DNA of 64,000 bases from Thuidium tamariscinum (lineage: Eukaryota > Streptophyta > Bryopsida > Hypnales > Thuidiaceae). Below, one piece after another: positions 46,057-57,775 of this stretch. Where the stretch lies: the NCBI GenBank assembly GCA_947034885.2, contig OX344757.2, forward strand, positions 6,076,001 to 6,140,000, in the 5' to 3' direction. The position numbers were made by a program, and so were the translations under genes. Every line of letters begins with the position of its first letter. The first letter of the stretch is position 1. The notes beneath the pieces are model-generated. The model did not search any database. It was given only the letters and a program-made list of their open reading frames with translations, and had not been told where the DNA came from.

Positions 46057-47110
46057 GTGATTGCAAGAAACACTCATCTTTTTTTTCATCCCCTTGACCT
46101 CCAACAAGTAGTTTTTTGTTCATAATTTTTGCATCTTTTGTCTTATAGGCTTGAAATTTGGAATGAAGGTGCACACAAAAGTTGTATGTTGATTATGTTT
46201 TTTGAATGTTTTCAAATTAACTTATTACTTTTAACCTGCCCCCATTTGGGTGTCTACCTTGGCCATTTGGAGGATTCTAGTCCTAAGTTTTTGATCTAAA
46301 AATCCAAATTTGAAGCTACAAATTGAACAAGGTGGGGGTCTACTAACACTACAAGGATTGACAATGAATTTTTATGAAAATAGCAACATATTTAATGTGC
46401 AGATGGGGTCAAAATGACCTTCATTTGTGCAAAGATGGCAAATTTTGTTAAAATGGCGGTATTCCATTAGTTTGACATTTTTGAAAATTTAGACCACGCG
46501 GTCTAAAATCTATAGATGTTATAGATTTTTGAAATCTACATGTATTGTAGATGTTTGAAATCTATACCTATCCAAGATGTTTCAAATCGTGCGGTTTGAA
46601 ATCTAAATCTATCATAGATTTTGGAAATCTATATATGTCCTAGATGTCTAAAATCTATACTAGTCCTAGATATTGGTTTTCAATTCAAATCACACAGTCT
46701 GAAAAATGGCATTTGGAATACCGCCATTTTAACGAAATTTGCCATAAAGGCTATGAAGAGGGAAAAAATTTCCTAGAAGAATTTTTTATTGCAATGTCAA
46801 TGCAATCTTGTCTAAGAAAATAATTTTTATTAAAATAATTTTTTGAATTTTTCTTGAATTCCAAGAAGTGAAAAGGTCCACAACCTGCTTTTCTGCTATT
46901 TTTTTGCTACTAGTGGCCTTTGTAGTACTTTTTAGTAGTTCATAGTACTGTATAGTATTGACTAACAGTTCAAATTTGTAGGCACCAAAATCAACAGTCA
47001 AGATTTGCAGGCAGAGTGTTGATGCGTTGTGCTACCAATATTGCATTGTATTGCTAGTCTTTTGAAATTGCATTTTTGAGCCCAAAACGTGAAGTGTTTC
47101 TTACAATCAC
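46057..47110. mobile_element. MITE family 'T', complete copy
   Basis: The termini are GTGATTGCAAGAAACACT and AAGTGTTTCTTACAATCAC, an 18-bp near-perfect inverted repeat. The element is 1,054 bp with no transposase. A family 'P' MITE sits inside it. Shared interior text ('gcccccatttgggtgtctac') links it to 19,555-20,245 and to the 184-bp tandem unit. Confidence 0.7.
46435..46745 (+). mobile_element. MITE family 'P', nested in 'T'
   Basis: The 311-bp element runs from ATGGCAAATTTTGTTAAAAT to its inverted counterpart ending GCCAT. AAAG directly flanks both sides (46,431-46,434; 46,746-46,749), a 4-bp target duplication. Confidence 0.75.
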
Positions 47111-47326
47111 TCTAATCCATAATATACATATTTCCATGCTATCTCTAACACATCTAGTTTGAATTTGTATGGTTACAATGAAAAAACCCTTGATAAAAAT
47201 GATAAAAATGTTGGCTTTTTGTTCAATTGAGAGCAAATTTCAAACAAGCCAAAAAAGGCTTTAGGCATTAAGAGGTAAATTGTAGCAAGACAATTGTAGT
47301 TCCTTTCCAAATATATGGCCTCTTTC

Positions 47327-47515
47327 TACTACAAAAAAATGGGGGGATAAATGACTTGTCCACAATGACTGCACCAACAACAATGACTGCACCAACAACA
47401 ATGACTGCACCAACAACAATGACTGCAAAATAGTTAGTTTGTAGTCATTTTGCAATCATTGTTGTTAGTGCAGTCATTGTGAACAAGTCATTATATCCTC
47501 ATTTTTCTTGTAGTA
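47327..47515. mobile_element. CACTA-like MITE with 18-bp internal tandem repeat
   Basis: The ends are TACTACAAAAAAATG and the complement TACTACAAGAAAAATG, close to the CACTACAAGAAAA terminus of plant En/Spm elements. TTC flanks both sides (47,324-47,326; 47,516-47,518), the 3-bp duplication of that superfamily. Four units of AATGACTGCACCAACAAC lie in the left half. The element is 189 bp. Confidence 0.7.
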
Positions 47516-47794
47516 TTCTTATGTCCATTTGAATATTTCAAGTCTTATAAAACGTCTATTAATTGTCTAATTTGTAGATTAAATATAATTTCAACTACTA
47601 CACGTCTCAAATCATGAGCCATTTTTCCCACATTAGTATAGCAAAACTTTAATTTAGCTTGATTTGCTTTACTTTCATACAAACTTTGTTATATGAAAAC
47701 TTGTTTAATGAGATTGTTTTCAAATTGTGCTATATTTGTTTTCTAATTTATTACTTAGCTCCTCTCTAGGATTGTGAAGTAGAGCTTTTTTTCA

Positions 47795-48060
47795 TATTTG
47801 AAGAAGTGCCATAGTGGCAATATAAAATGTTATAGTGGTGCTCCAAATTGCAACATTCATCCATTTATTAGATGTATAGTAAGGTTTTCATCTACAATTA
47901 GGTGATTTCATCTAATATACTTTTTAATTTAAAAAATGTCTAACAATTTCATCCAAATTTTTTGGCATATTTTGTATAGTTCTTCAACTTGATTATTTTT
48001 TTTGTTGTAGTTTAGGCACTAGAAAGCCAGAATAAAAAAAGCCCTATTTTGAAGTGCTAG
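47795..48060 (+). repeat. Relative of the insertion 3' of the left P450
   Basis: Matches 31,395-31,699 ('gccatagtggcaatat', 'caacattcatccatttat', 'caatttcatccaaatttt') in diverged form. Ends not resolved. Confidence 0.4.
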
Positions 48061-48229
48061 TGATCATCTCATCTTCAACTACGTGAAAGTCAAGACTATT
48101 AAGATAAGTCTCTTTTGTTACATTGGAAAGACAATGCTTTTGATAACATGGCCAAATTTTTTTTTTTTTAAAGTGTGATGGTGAATGCAAGTATATTATA
48201 AAAAAATAATTATATTCTTGCGCTCAAAG

Positions 48230-48605
48230 CATTAGAGAAAATATGGACTCTCTGGAGGGCTGCTAAGAAGTGCCGGAAGGGACCCTTTCAATAACATTTA
48301 TTTCCCCTTCACAAATGTTTTTCCCCTATTGTCGTTCATGTCAGTTTTGCAATTGTCAGTGCATTGAATTGCAAAGAACCATTAGTTAAATGGAGGAGCA
48401 TGCGATAGTTACCCTTCACTGATAGATCAGGAATTAAAAAAGGCAAGAAACTCATACATACCTAAGATATTCACACAAGCTGACGCACCTTTGTCACGCA
48501 CCTCTGTCAGAGATTCTGCCCTTTCAGTAGCTCCGTAGGATTGTGTATATCGACTAGTTTGTCAAACCCTGGCGGCTCTCCGGAGAATCCATATTTTCTC
48601 TAATG
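48230..48605. mobile_element. MITE with about 30-bp terminal inverted repeats
   Basis: The left end is CATTAGAGAAAATATGGACT and continues CTCTGGAGGGC. The right end, as complement, is CATTAGAGAAAATATGGATT, continuing CTCCGGAGAGCC. The element is 376 bp and GC-richer than its surroundings, ending about 70 bases from the inner end of the right palindrome arm. No target duplication was recognised, so the superfamily is open. Confidence 0.7.
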
Positions 48606-49369
48606 ACTTGTTGCCTTGGGGCTGAAGGAGAAGTGATTTGTATGATAAAGGATTAACAATGTAAAAGTATGAGTAGACCTTTACTCAAAAATCATCTCTC
48701 ATTATTTATTTCATATGACAAACTTTAGCTACTTGTATATTGTAAAATAAGCTCCTAGAATCCACTTATTATAATATTTTTTAGGATAAAAAATATTGAA
48801 ATTTAGCCAAAAGATAGAGTGAAGGTTCTTTGACATCTCACCATAAACAATAGATTCAAAGAGATACACTAAGGTGTATCTCCATTCACCTGTTACATTG
48901 CAAATTTTATTTAGAAGTCTAATTATTGACAATAGATAACTTTGTGACTTGATGATTGTGCATGCACCATCAACTTAACCCTCTTCTATTTCTATATCAA
49001 GGGAAGGGGCTTCTCATCAACAAGAGTTTATATGTGAAGAACTTTGAGTAGGATTTAACTAGCAAAGCAAGCCATGCTTACAAGGACAAGGCTGGCTCCT
49101 AGCATAGCTACTTCCTCTAATGGTGATTATTTTCTATAGCATAGTAGTGCCTGCTACTATAGTGAAGATTTTTCTATACATGATCAGGCTTATTTTAGGA
49201 AACATAGACATATTGCAACTCCAGCTTGTGTTAATTAGTCAAAAAAAGTCTGGGTCTCTTGCGAGGTCTCTTGTGGGGACTCCATTATGCAAGAACCATC
49301 ATCAATACAATGCATTGGCTAAACCTCTCGCCTGTATCAAATTCAGGGGTTTGTGCATTGAAGCGGTTA

Positions 49370-52300
49370 TCAAGTCGACGCCGCAGCGACAACGTCTTTG
49401 GGTGTCGCCACCAAGACCAGAGGGTCTTTCCTGCTCGTCGTCATGCCAAAGGTTTCCTGTAGATTGTCTTGCCGGCAGCGCTCCAGGCTGGTGTCTTTGG
49501 GAAGAGACCAATGGTGGCTATGGATGAGATTGCCCAGCATCAGGTGCACCATGGTGTTGCCCAATACTGCACCTGGGCACATGCGTCGACCCACGCTGAA
49601 TGGGATTAGCTCGTAGGAGTCGAATCCCGACAGCGCGTTCACTTCGGGATGGTCCATGAATCTCTGCGGATCAACAAGCCGGGTTAGCAACCAAACCCTA
49701 AAACAGTGATAATCACAGACCTGGTTTGCAAATTATGAATGTGTCTTGGAGCCGTTTTCAATAACATGATGTCCAGCGAGTTCATTTGTGCCATGGTTGG
49801 TCCAAGGCCCCTGTATCCACCAAGCACATATTGTACTGAAGTCACCGCATGTCCACATTGAAACCCCATTTGAAAAGCAAAACATCACTGGATTCGTCTC
49901 CAAACACTCACAGCACTGACATCTCTTTGATCCGATCCTCTTCTGGAATATCCTGCACAATTGTATTGCCTGCAGCACCGTTGTCTCACATTCAAAGTAT
50001 TCGACCTCTATTCAGGACTGTCAGTCGTAAGAAGCCAGACTCTCAATCGTGTCAGCATGAAAAATGCAATGAGATTGCGGAAAAGGAGGATGGTACCTCG
50101 GGATCGAACGCGTCGGGATTGGGATACAGATCCGGATCCCGTTGGATGGCGTGCACGTTGAGTAGGAGCCAGGAATTAGCGGGAATTTGGTAGCCCCAAG
50201 CTTCCACAGCCTGCGTGCATGCCCTCGGAGCCGAAAGTGGAGTCGGAGGGTGCAACCGAAAAGTCTCCTTCACGATGGCGCCAAGAAAAGGAAGGTTGGG
50301 CACATCGGATTCTTGCACGAGGCGGCCCTGGCCGTTGCTTCCCACCACGGCGTCGAGCTCCTGCTGCGCCTGCTTCATCAAGTCAGGATTTGCGACCAGC
50401 TCCGCCATCGCCCACTCGACTGTTGTGGAGGATGACTCTGTTCCCGCGCCGAGCAATTCCTGCAAGTCTCGCAGTGGCGGAAAGTAAGGAACTGCGCGAC
50501 TGTGGAGTTTTAATTGGGTTGCCAGAAGAAACCGGGGCATGCAGCAAATTCTCAAATTGACCCGTCAAAACCTTTAAATCTCGATCATAGTTACGTGTGG
50601 TAGAGTTTAGAGGTTTGGGCGCGAAAACTGGAGCATGCAGTTCCCCAACCGAAATCTCATATTGACCTGTCAAAACTTTAAATGTACACTCTGTAGTGAT
50701 TTGAACAAGATCACAGTTTAGCCACTCTAAAGACTAAAAAAGTGCCATTTCAGCATGTGCCACATACAGTACCCTGACTTACCTTTTGGATGCCTCGTCA
50801 AATTATTTTGTGAGTTCAGTGAATATGAGATTTTGCGACTGAAATGACCAAATTCAGCTATCTAGCGGTGACCTAGAACGAATCTCGGAGTGGAAAAATG
50901 AACTTAATGGTGAACTTCGTTAAAATGGTGGTATTCCAAATGCCATTTTTAAGACCTTGCAGTCTGAATTGAAACTAACATCTAGGACGGGTATAGATCT
51001 TCCGTATCTAATCTAGGACCCGTATAGGTTTTAAAAAAATTATGAGAGATTTAGATTTCAAACTGCACAGTCTGGAATATCTTGGAAGGGTATAAATTTT
51101 AGACATCTACACCTCATATAGATTTCAAAAATCTATGACAGTTTTGCATTTCAGACTGCGCGGTCTGAACTGTCAAAAGTGTCAAACTAATGGAATACCG
51201 CCATTTTAACGAAATTCGCCATGGCTTTCTGTTGATCTAAGAAAATCACATACATGTGAGGAAATTTCCATCATATTGGAAAGTTTCGGTGCAAATAAGA
51301 AAGTTTAGTACAATCCAATTAATTTAAAACTATCCCTGTCCTGCATATCTGACGAAAACCTGCTTGGAAACTTGGAGACCTGCAAATTGCATTGAAAGGT
51401 GGCTTGGGGTCTTACGGAAATGAACAAGGTCAGAACTCGGTCAGGCAACGGCTGAGTTCCATCGGCCAGAGGGGTCGTGGAGATCACGTCCACGAAGTCA
51501 GGCACGTAGCTGTCATCGTCGCCCAACCTCTCCTTGGCTCGTTCTCGGTGATTGTCCAACTCCATCATCTTGCCAGCAATTCTCAAAAGGTCGTCACGAA
51601 AACTTTCGAGTAGTTTGTCTGTGCCCAGCAGTTTCGTCATGAAGCTCAAGCTGGGAATGAATTCACCGATAACGGGGGACATGGTACCCTTCATAACCAC
51701 CATATTCATCTGCATCAGCTCATCCCGTTCCTCCTCCGACGCACCTCCACTTCCGAAGTATCTGCAGCATCCACTCCGTAGCGCAATTTCGTTGAGAACT
51801 TGAAAATCTTAAACGCACCACAAATTCGTTATACCAAGTATGACAGAATCGAGGAACCTGATTATGTCCTTGTGTGTTACTTCTTCTCAGCTTCATAATA
51901 GTGTCGGAAATGTCCCACTTACCTGATGATTTCGAACTTTTAGAACGTATTCCTCTTTCTACACCTCACCTCCAGTCACCGGTACGGAGGGGTGATGTTG
52001 CAATAGTTATTGCAACAGTTTAGATATTAAAGATATGCAATGAATCTGTGCCCAAGAATGCTTTTAAAATAAGTTTGCAGCATTTTTGGCTTTGCAGCGG
52101 CAGTTGAGCTAGTTGAAGGCATAGTTACGGAACCATTACACAACCATTCTGAAAAGCTAATGATACTGCTGGTATGTCAGTGATTCATGAACAAGTAAGT
52201 TGGGGAATGCCAGAATTTGCGATCCTTTTCTTGATCAGCATCCGGGTCATGATGTTGGGGCTGAGTTCGAAATCTACTACTCCAAGATCTTGCATGAATG

Positions 52301-54015
52301 CAATATTCCTATTCCACCTTCAGTCAGTTCTAGTAATAATTGGATCCTTAGGCATTCTGAATTTGCAAATTTATCTGATCTTTCAGCCTGAAAGCAGCAA
52401 ATGACATGACAGTGGTGGTATGTACTGTTCCGATGAACAAGTTAGATAAGAGTCAGAGGTCAGAGTCTACGAACGTACCTTTTGCCAATTAGCATCCGAG
52501 TCATGACGTTGGCGCTGAGTTCAAAAAGCCAGGATTTCAAATTGACAGCTTCTCCCTTGTCCGCCTTTTGCTCCAGCAGCGCCATCATGTTGCGAAGTTC
52601 CTGTTCGCGAACATCTTGGTAGGAGGCGTGACGCTGGGGCGAAAACAGCTGGCTGCTGCTGAACTTGCGCAGCTGCCGCCAGTAGGGGCCATGCGGGGCT
52701 TGCGTGAGCGTTTGGTAGTTGTCGGAAATGAGAGAGAGCAACATGGCTTTAGGGCGATTGGCGAAGCTGGCGTCAGTGGAAGGCCGGGTCAATTCCTTGG
52801 CTGCTGCCACGCTTGAAAGCACCACGCAGGGACTGGATCCTGGCACTCATTCAGGAACACAATTAAACGACATGATCGACTCTCAGCTCTGCGGTGCTGC
52901 AAATCCAATTGCTTAACCCAGAACCCAAAACCAAAAGCTGCACTTTGAGCAATTCCAAGTTGTGATATTTTAGATCAAGACGTGGAAGCAATTCAAAAAC
53001 AGTCCCTCGTATAGGTTTCCCTGTGCGGTTCCCTATGATCTAGTCCCACAATTCCCTCACAACGTGACACATGGGGATCTTTCCTTTTCCAAAATTAAAC
53101 GCGCCTTGCCATAACGTAAGTGATTATGGAGAATATTGAGCTTAATCGTGATCTGAGTGTCTTCGAGATTTGGGCGTGTTTTCCCCTACTAAGAAAGCCC
53201 ATGCACGAGATCCAGTGAATCATTTACGCAACGTGATCGAGTTGAAAACAGTACGGCGGTTCTCGTACTCTACACCAAGATTCAAAGGGTTCAGAATCGC
53301 TCAGGGTTGAAACTTTAAACGAACCAACGAGAGTTCCATGACTGAATTCGACAATACCCGAGGGTTTTCACGTTTTCACGTACACTCTTACACTCCGATG
53401 ACACAAGGCGCAATTCTGCATGTGGACCTTATTTCCAAATTCCGCAGCAGCATAGTTCGCAACTTACAGAAATCACAGAAACTGTTAAATGGGAAATATT
53501 ATGGACAGTTTTGAGACTCGGTGCATGTCAGAATCGCACTGGGTTGCTATTCATAAGAAACAAACAGAGTTCCCAGACTACATTAATTTGTGATTACGTG
53601 TGAGTACTCACACTCTTATACTTCATCGATCAAGGTTAAACAATTAATGTCCAGAAGACTCCCACTCGCCTAGTGTACGTGTTCCTACCAACACAGTGTA
53701 ATGGATCACAGAAAGTTCATCGAACACACCTAAGCGAAGGTACATGACGCCTCCGTACTGCTTCGAAAGCTTCTTCAGAGCTCGATGAGGCACACTGGTT
53801 GCCACTTCGAGGAGGTTCCCTATGATGGGCCATGGCCGAGGTCCCGGCGGAAGACGTCGGCGTTTTCGCTCCTGGGCTTGCGCCACGACATACAGCAGCG
53901 CCGAGGAAGCGAGGAGCACCAAGGCGAGTGTTGCAAGCTCCAGACTTGTGAAAGCCGAAGGCCGGGGCAGAATGGTTTTCCATGCAGGAGAAGCTTGGGA
54001 GGTGTTGGGTGCCAT
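49370..54015 (-). CDS. Cytochrome P450, CYP71 clan (A-type), right copy; five exons, 549 aa
   Basis: Exons in transcript order: 54,015-53,730; 52,839-52,479; 51,761-51,416; 50,459-50,097; 49,663-49,370. Their lengths (286, 361, 346, 363, 294) equal those of the left copy, with the same intron phases and GT-AG borders, and the frame is open throughout. All P450 landmarks are kept (hinge PPGPRP, W149xxxR153, AGTES, ExxR 396-399, [12 protein letters not shown]481PG). Differences from the left copy: R7Q, P20S, A33V, L38S, A44V, P73T, E190K, R372S, R541K, P546A. Six of ten are in exon 1, in or near the membrane anchor; none is in exon 3. Both genes look functional. This copy lacks the upstream Harbinger MITE and the 3' insertion. 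An in-frame upstream ATG (33 codons, about 87 bases earlier) exists here too. Confidence 0.93.
50907..51222 (-). mobile_element. MITE family 'P' in intron 3 of the right P450
   Basis: The 316-bp counterpart of 29,479-29,793, with ends ATGGTGAACTTCGTTAAAAT and ACGAAATTCGCCAT. Its identical placement in both paralogs dates the insertion before the duplication. Confidence 0.85.
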
Positions 54016-54135
54016 TTCGATCAGCGCTTCTGCTCTTTTCAAGTGGGCGGAATTGACAGTGGAGTTGATCGTAACAGTGGGTGAAATGACGGACCAAAGC
54101 ATTCTGTAGCATGCATGCAGCGTCAAGTGCCCTGA

Positions 54136-54142
54136 TTTTATA
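54136..54142 (-). promoter_or_regulatory. TATA box of the right P450
   Basis: On the minus strand CTATAAAATCAGGG, about 120 bases upstream of the ATG at 54,015, matching the left copy base for base. Confidence 0.65.
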
Positions 54143-54389
54143 GTCGATGGTGTGGAATATTCTACATTCAACAGTACTGTCTCGTGGCGACAGGTGGAGA
54201 CTCAATGTCAATGTGATGAGTAGGGTGCATAAAGGAGTCTTAAGTTTTAGAAAAGCACTCGTGTACGTAACTCCCAATCTCACATGGCCGTATTAATAAT
54301 CACACCTAACCTTTAAACACCACCGGCACCTATTTGTGGCGTTTAGATGACTAGAGGAGTCTCTGGAGAAAGATGGATTCAAATGTTTT

Positions 54390-56685
54390 TTCATCTATTT
54401 TTTGCTTGTTGACCTTTTTATAGAGGATTATGAAGATTACCTACTTGAGCCTCTACTCTTGCTAGTGTTTGTGAATGAGAAGGAAGTAAAAAAAATGGAT
54501 GACAAAATTTGCTATTTCAGTGTATTTTTCTCCTTATTCTAAAATCTAAATCTAAAATTTCTCGTTGAAAAAGACATTTTTTGAGTTTGAGGCCAACCAA
54601 CAAAATAAAGGCCATGTACTCTAGTTTCTAATCTAATTGGAATTTTTGAAAAATTCATGATATTGAATATTTTATTGCAATTTGAACTTTGGATGTATTT
54701 TCAATGTCCATTTTATTCTAATTACAGAAGGACATGGAAATTGAGTTTATTCCATGATGTTTTTCAGTGTAATGTACACACATGGTGAAAATTTCAGATT
54801 TTTTAAGAATAATTTTCTATTTGATGTGATTTTTCCTTCATTTTTCCTTCAAAAACTCTCAAAAAAATCAATTTTCTTCTAAAAAATCTAAATTTATTAT
54901 GAATTGTAGAAGACATGTAATTTCATCTCTGAGATTTAAAAAAAGAATTTCATACATACCTAGTTTTAAAATGGCAACAAATTGAGTGATGGGCAATGAA
55001 GCCTAAAACCAATGGTTATAGGTCCGTCCTTCAAGGATTAATACATTTTAGTCCAATCTCAAGGAATATAATTTACTTTAGTGTAGGAAATTCTTGTAGT
55101 TGTTTCAACAAGGAATCCAAAAATATAATTGTATACATCAAATGAATATTCCTTGAGGATAAAAATAGCATTAAAAACTTAATTATATAGATTTTTTTCA
55201 TATATTATGGGACAAACTACTCAACTTTGGGAATTTTCAATAAAATTTTGATTTGAATTGGAGGGAACCTTTTAGTATGAATTTTTGAAAACTATGTATA
55301 CGTGTTTTATTTTTTATATATATTGTGAGTTTTTGTTGAAGACTGGAAGTGTATGCAATTTAGCATATTCTACATTTAATTTTCTTTAATTTGGTCTTCA
55401 CCTAACTTTTTGGTCTTTGTAATTTGATATAATTTTAACAAAATTTGTTTGCTAAGACAATTTACTACCATATAATACAACAATTGCGTATCTGTTGAAT
55501 AGTATAGGACAGAAAAATTTGAAGCAAGAAAACTAGAATGTGATGGAGTTTGGTGTATTTTTAACTATTTTAAGTAAGCCTTCCTATGACACCCTTGTTG
55601 CAAGTTGAAGAGACTTTTATAGAAGATTCTAATTCTTATAGTTTTTTCTCAAAGTACTAAACTATAGATGATTTGCAAGTTTGTTATGAAATTGAGAACA
55701 TTCAACATGATTCTTTTGGGTTCATTATAGTACTAGATCCTTCACAATTTGCTTGTATGTTAAAAATTGGCCAAAATGACCATATTTATGAAATTGAGAC
55801 AAAATGCACATTTTGAGACTTTAGTATTATTATTGGAGACCTCCATTCTAACCAATTAAAATTTATGAAAAAATCTACATTTAAAGAATCAAAGGTTTAT
55901 GAATGTACTAATATATAATAATCTCTCAATATACCTAATATTCTCAATATCAAACACTTATTATCATCTAAATATAGAATCAAGGATAATATGAGATTGC
56001 CAATTGTCTCATTTTCACAAATATGGCTTTAAAATACCAATCTTCTAGTTTTTTCAAAAGTACTAGCCTATCAACAATTTATAAATTTGTATATGACATT
56101 TTTAATTCTATTTAGGTACTTCAAACTAAAAAGGTCCAATAGATGATAGAGAATCCTTCTATATAAGACAAAAGTGCATATATTCATCCTTAGAATTTTG
56201 TGCAAAAAAAGGAGGTCTTGTACAATAGTTTGATATCCATGAATTATTTTTTATGTTTGTTTTTGAAGTAGATGATTCACATTGTATCAAAAAGGATTAT
56301 TTCCACAAATACCAAGTCATCTTTACAAGGTTATCCTTTGAACTTTATCAAACTCAAATATGACAAATAAAGTAGAATACATGACCATACTAAAGCTTCT
56401 AAGACATGTAGGAGGTACAAATATAATTTGAAATGAGGATGCCATATGTTGTTAGATCCAATCTATTCTAGCATGAACACAAATTCTTGTCACTATTGTA
56501 TACATCAATACATTCACATTTAATGTCAAATAAACACACAAAAATAACCCACCATTGTAACCACAATTGGGCCATGTAAACTAGCAAGGAATATAGAAGT
56601 TTGAAATTATATTTGTTCACCAAATCACATGCAATAATACAATTCTTTTAGCTATCTTCAAAGTACTAAACCATACCAAATGATT
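54390..56685. other. Non-coding arm DNA
   Basis: The AT-rich reverse counterpart of 20,250-22,640. No gene or complete element recognised. Confidence 0.5.
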
Positions 56686-56983
56686 TCATTAGAAGAAATT
56701 TGAGGCCTCCAGAAGATTGTGAGTTCCCAAACTATAGGGGTGTAGAAATTGTAAGAAAAACACAAAGATACAAGAATTTGTCGTGGTCGAGAATGTGCCA
56801 CTTAATTAATTAATTTTTTAATTTTAATTTTTTTTTGCATTTCATGATTCCAATTTGTTTTATTAATATAAAAAAATTTATAATTGTTTAATAAGTGTTG
56901 GCTTGATAGAGCCAATAGTTTCAAGAACAATTTTGGGAACAAACCTGAAACAAGCTTCTAAAGGCCTCAAATCTCCCCAAATG
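56686..56983. mobile_element. MITE family 'M', right arm only
   Basis: The left end is TCATTAGAAGAAATTTGAGG and the right end, as complement, CATTTGGGGAGATTTGAGGC. It contains the core GTGGTCGAGAATGTGCCAC (56,783-56,801). The left arm is uninterrupted at the matching place (near 20,345), so insertion followed the duplication. Confidence 0.65.
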
Positions 56984-57104
56984 GCAAGTTTGTTACCAAT
57001 GTAATTGCAATTTGCATTACAACTACAGACTTGAGTGTCAACTACCCTACACACCAAAAAGTAGGATGCACCTACAATTGGGCTCTTTAGACTTGTAAGA
57101 AATG

Positions 57105-57363
57105 TACAATGCTAAATTCTCCATTTGAAGTGGGCTTTATAAGATAAATTTTGGGTTCTCTTAGGTAAAAAAATGTAAATAAAAAAACCTTATTTTGTGC
57201 CATGTTTAGGGCCTGTTTTAAAACTCACCCAACAAAATTGAAGTGTGTGATTGCAAATGTGAACTCAAAATTTGCAATTTTTTTCATGTGTGACAAATAA
57301 AAAAATTCTTGTGTTTTCCCAAGGTAAATCCAGTGTGCTTCACATGGAGGATTTAGCATTGTA
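57105..57363. mobile_element. MITE family 'G', shared copy
   Basis: The ends are TACAATGCTAAATTCTCCAT and the complement TACAATGCTAAATCCTCCAT, a near-perfect inverted repeat. The syntenic partner is 19,215-19,483. Confidence 0.65.
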
Positions 57364-57537
57364 CTGCATAAGAAATACTCCGTAAGTTACAGAGGTTTCA
57401 CTGGATTGTGTATTGGGTCACCCGCTTCCAAGCAATTTGACACTTTCTCAAAATTGAAGAAAAAATTGTAGATGAGAGAATGAAAATATTTTCTCTCCTT
57501 ATTCCTGGTGCCAAGTCTGTGTGAAAAGGAATCCGGG

Positions 57538-57775
57538 TGGATTGGCCCCCTCGCTCAGCCTTACCATGTTTTACCAGAGGTGCAATCCAAACAAAAAGCC
57601 CCCTAGTTTGGGCCGTGATCACCCCAACTTTCTTCACCCCCTTGGCTAATATGGGGTCTTTGATCGCAAATATGAATTCAAAATTTACAAAAAAAAAATT
57701 GTGTGAAAAATAAAAAATTACAGCATTTTACTGAAGTGGCCGAGCGAGGGGGTCAGTTCTCCCTGCCCAAAGAAA
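57538..57775 (+). mobile_element. MITE family 'C' in the right arm
   Basis: Starts 'gattggccccctcgctcagc' and ends 'gccgagcgagggggtcagtt'. The interior shares 'gatcgcaaatatgaattc' and 'aaaaagccccctag' with 17,501-17,721. Inverted ends are visible; no clear target duplication. Confidence 0.55.

Noticed and set aside
49120-49527. 135-codon plus-strand frame
   Set aside because: Antisense to exon 5 of the right P450 plus downstream DNA.
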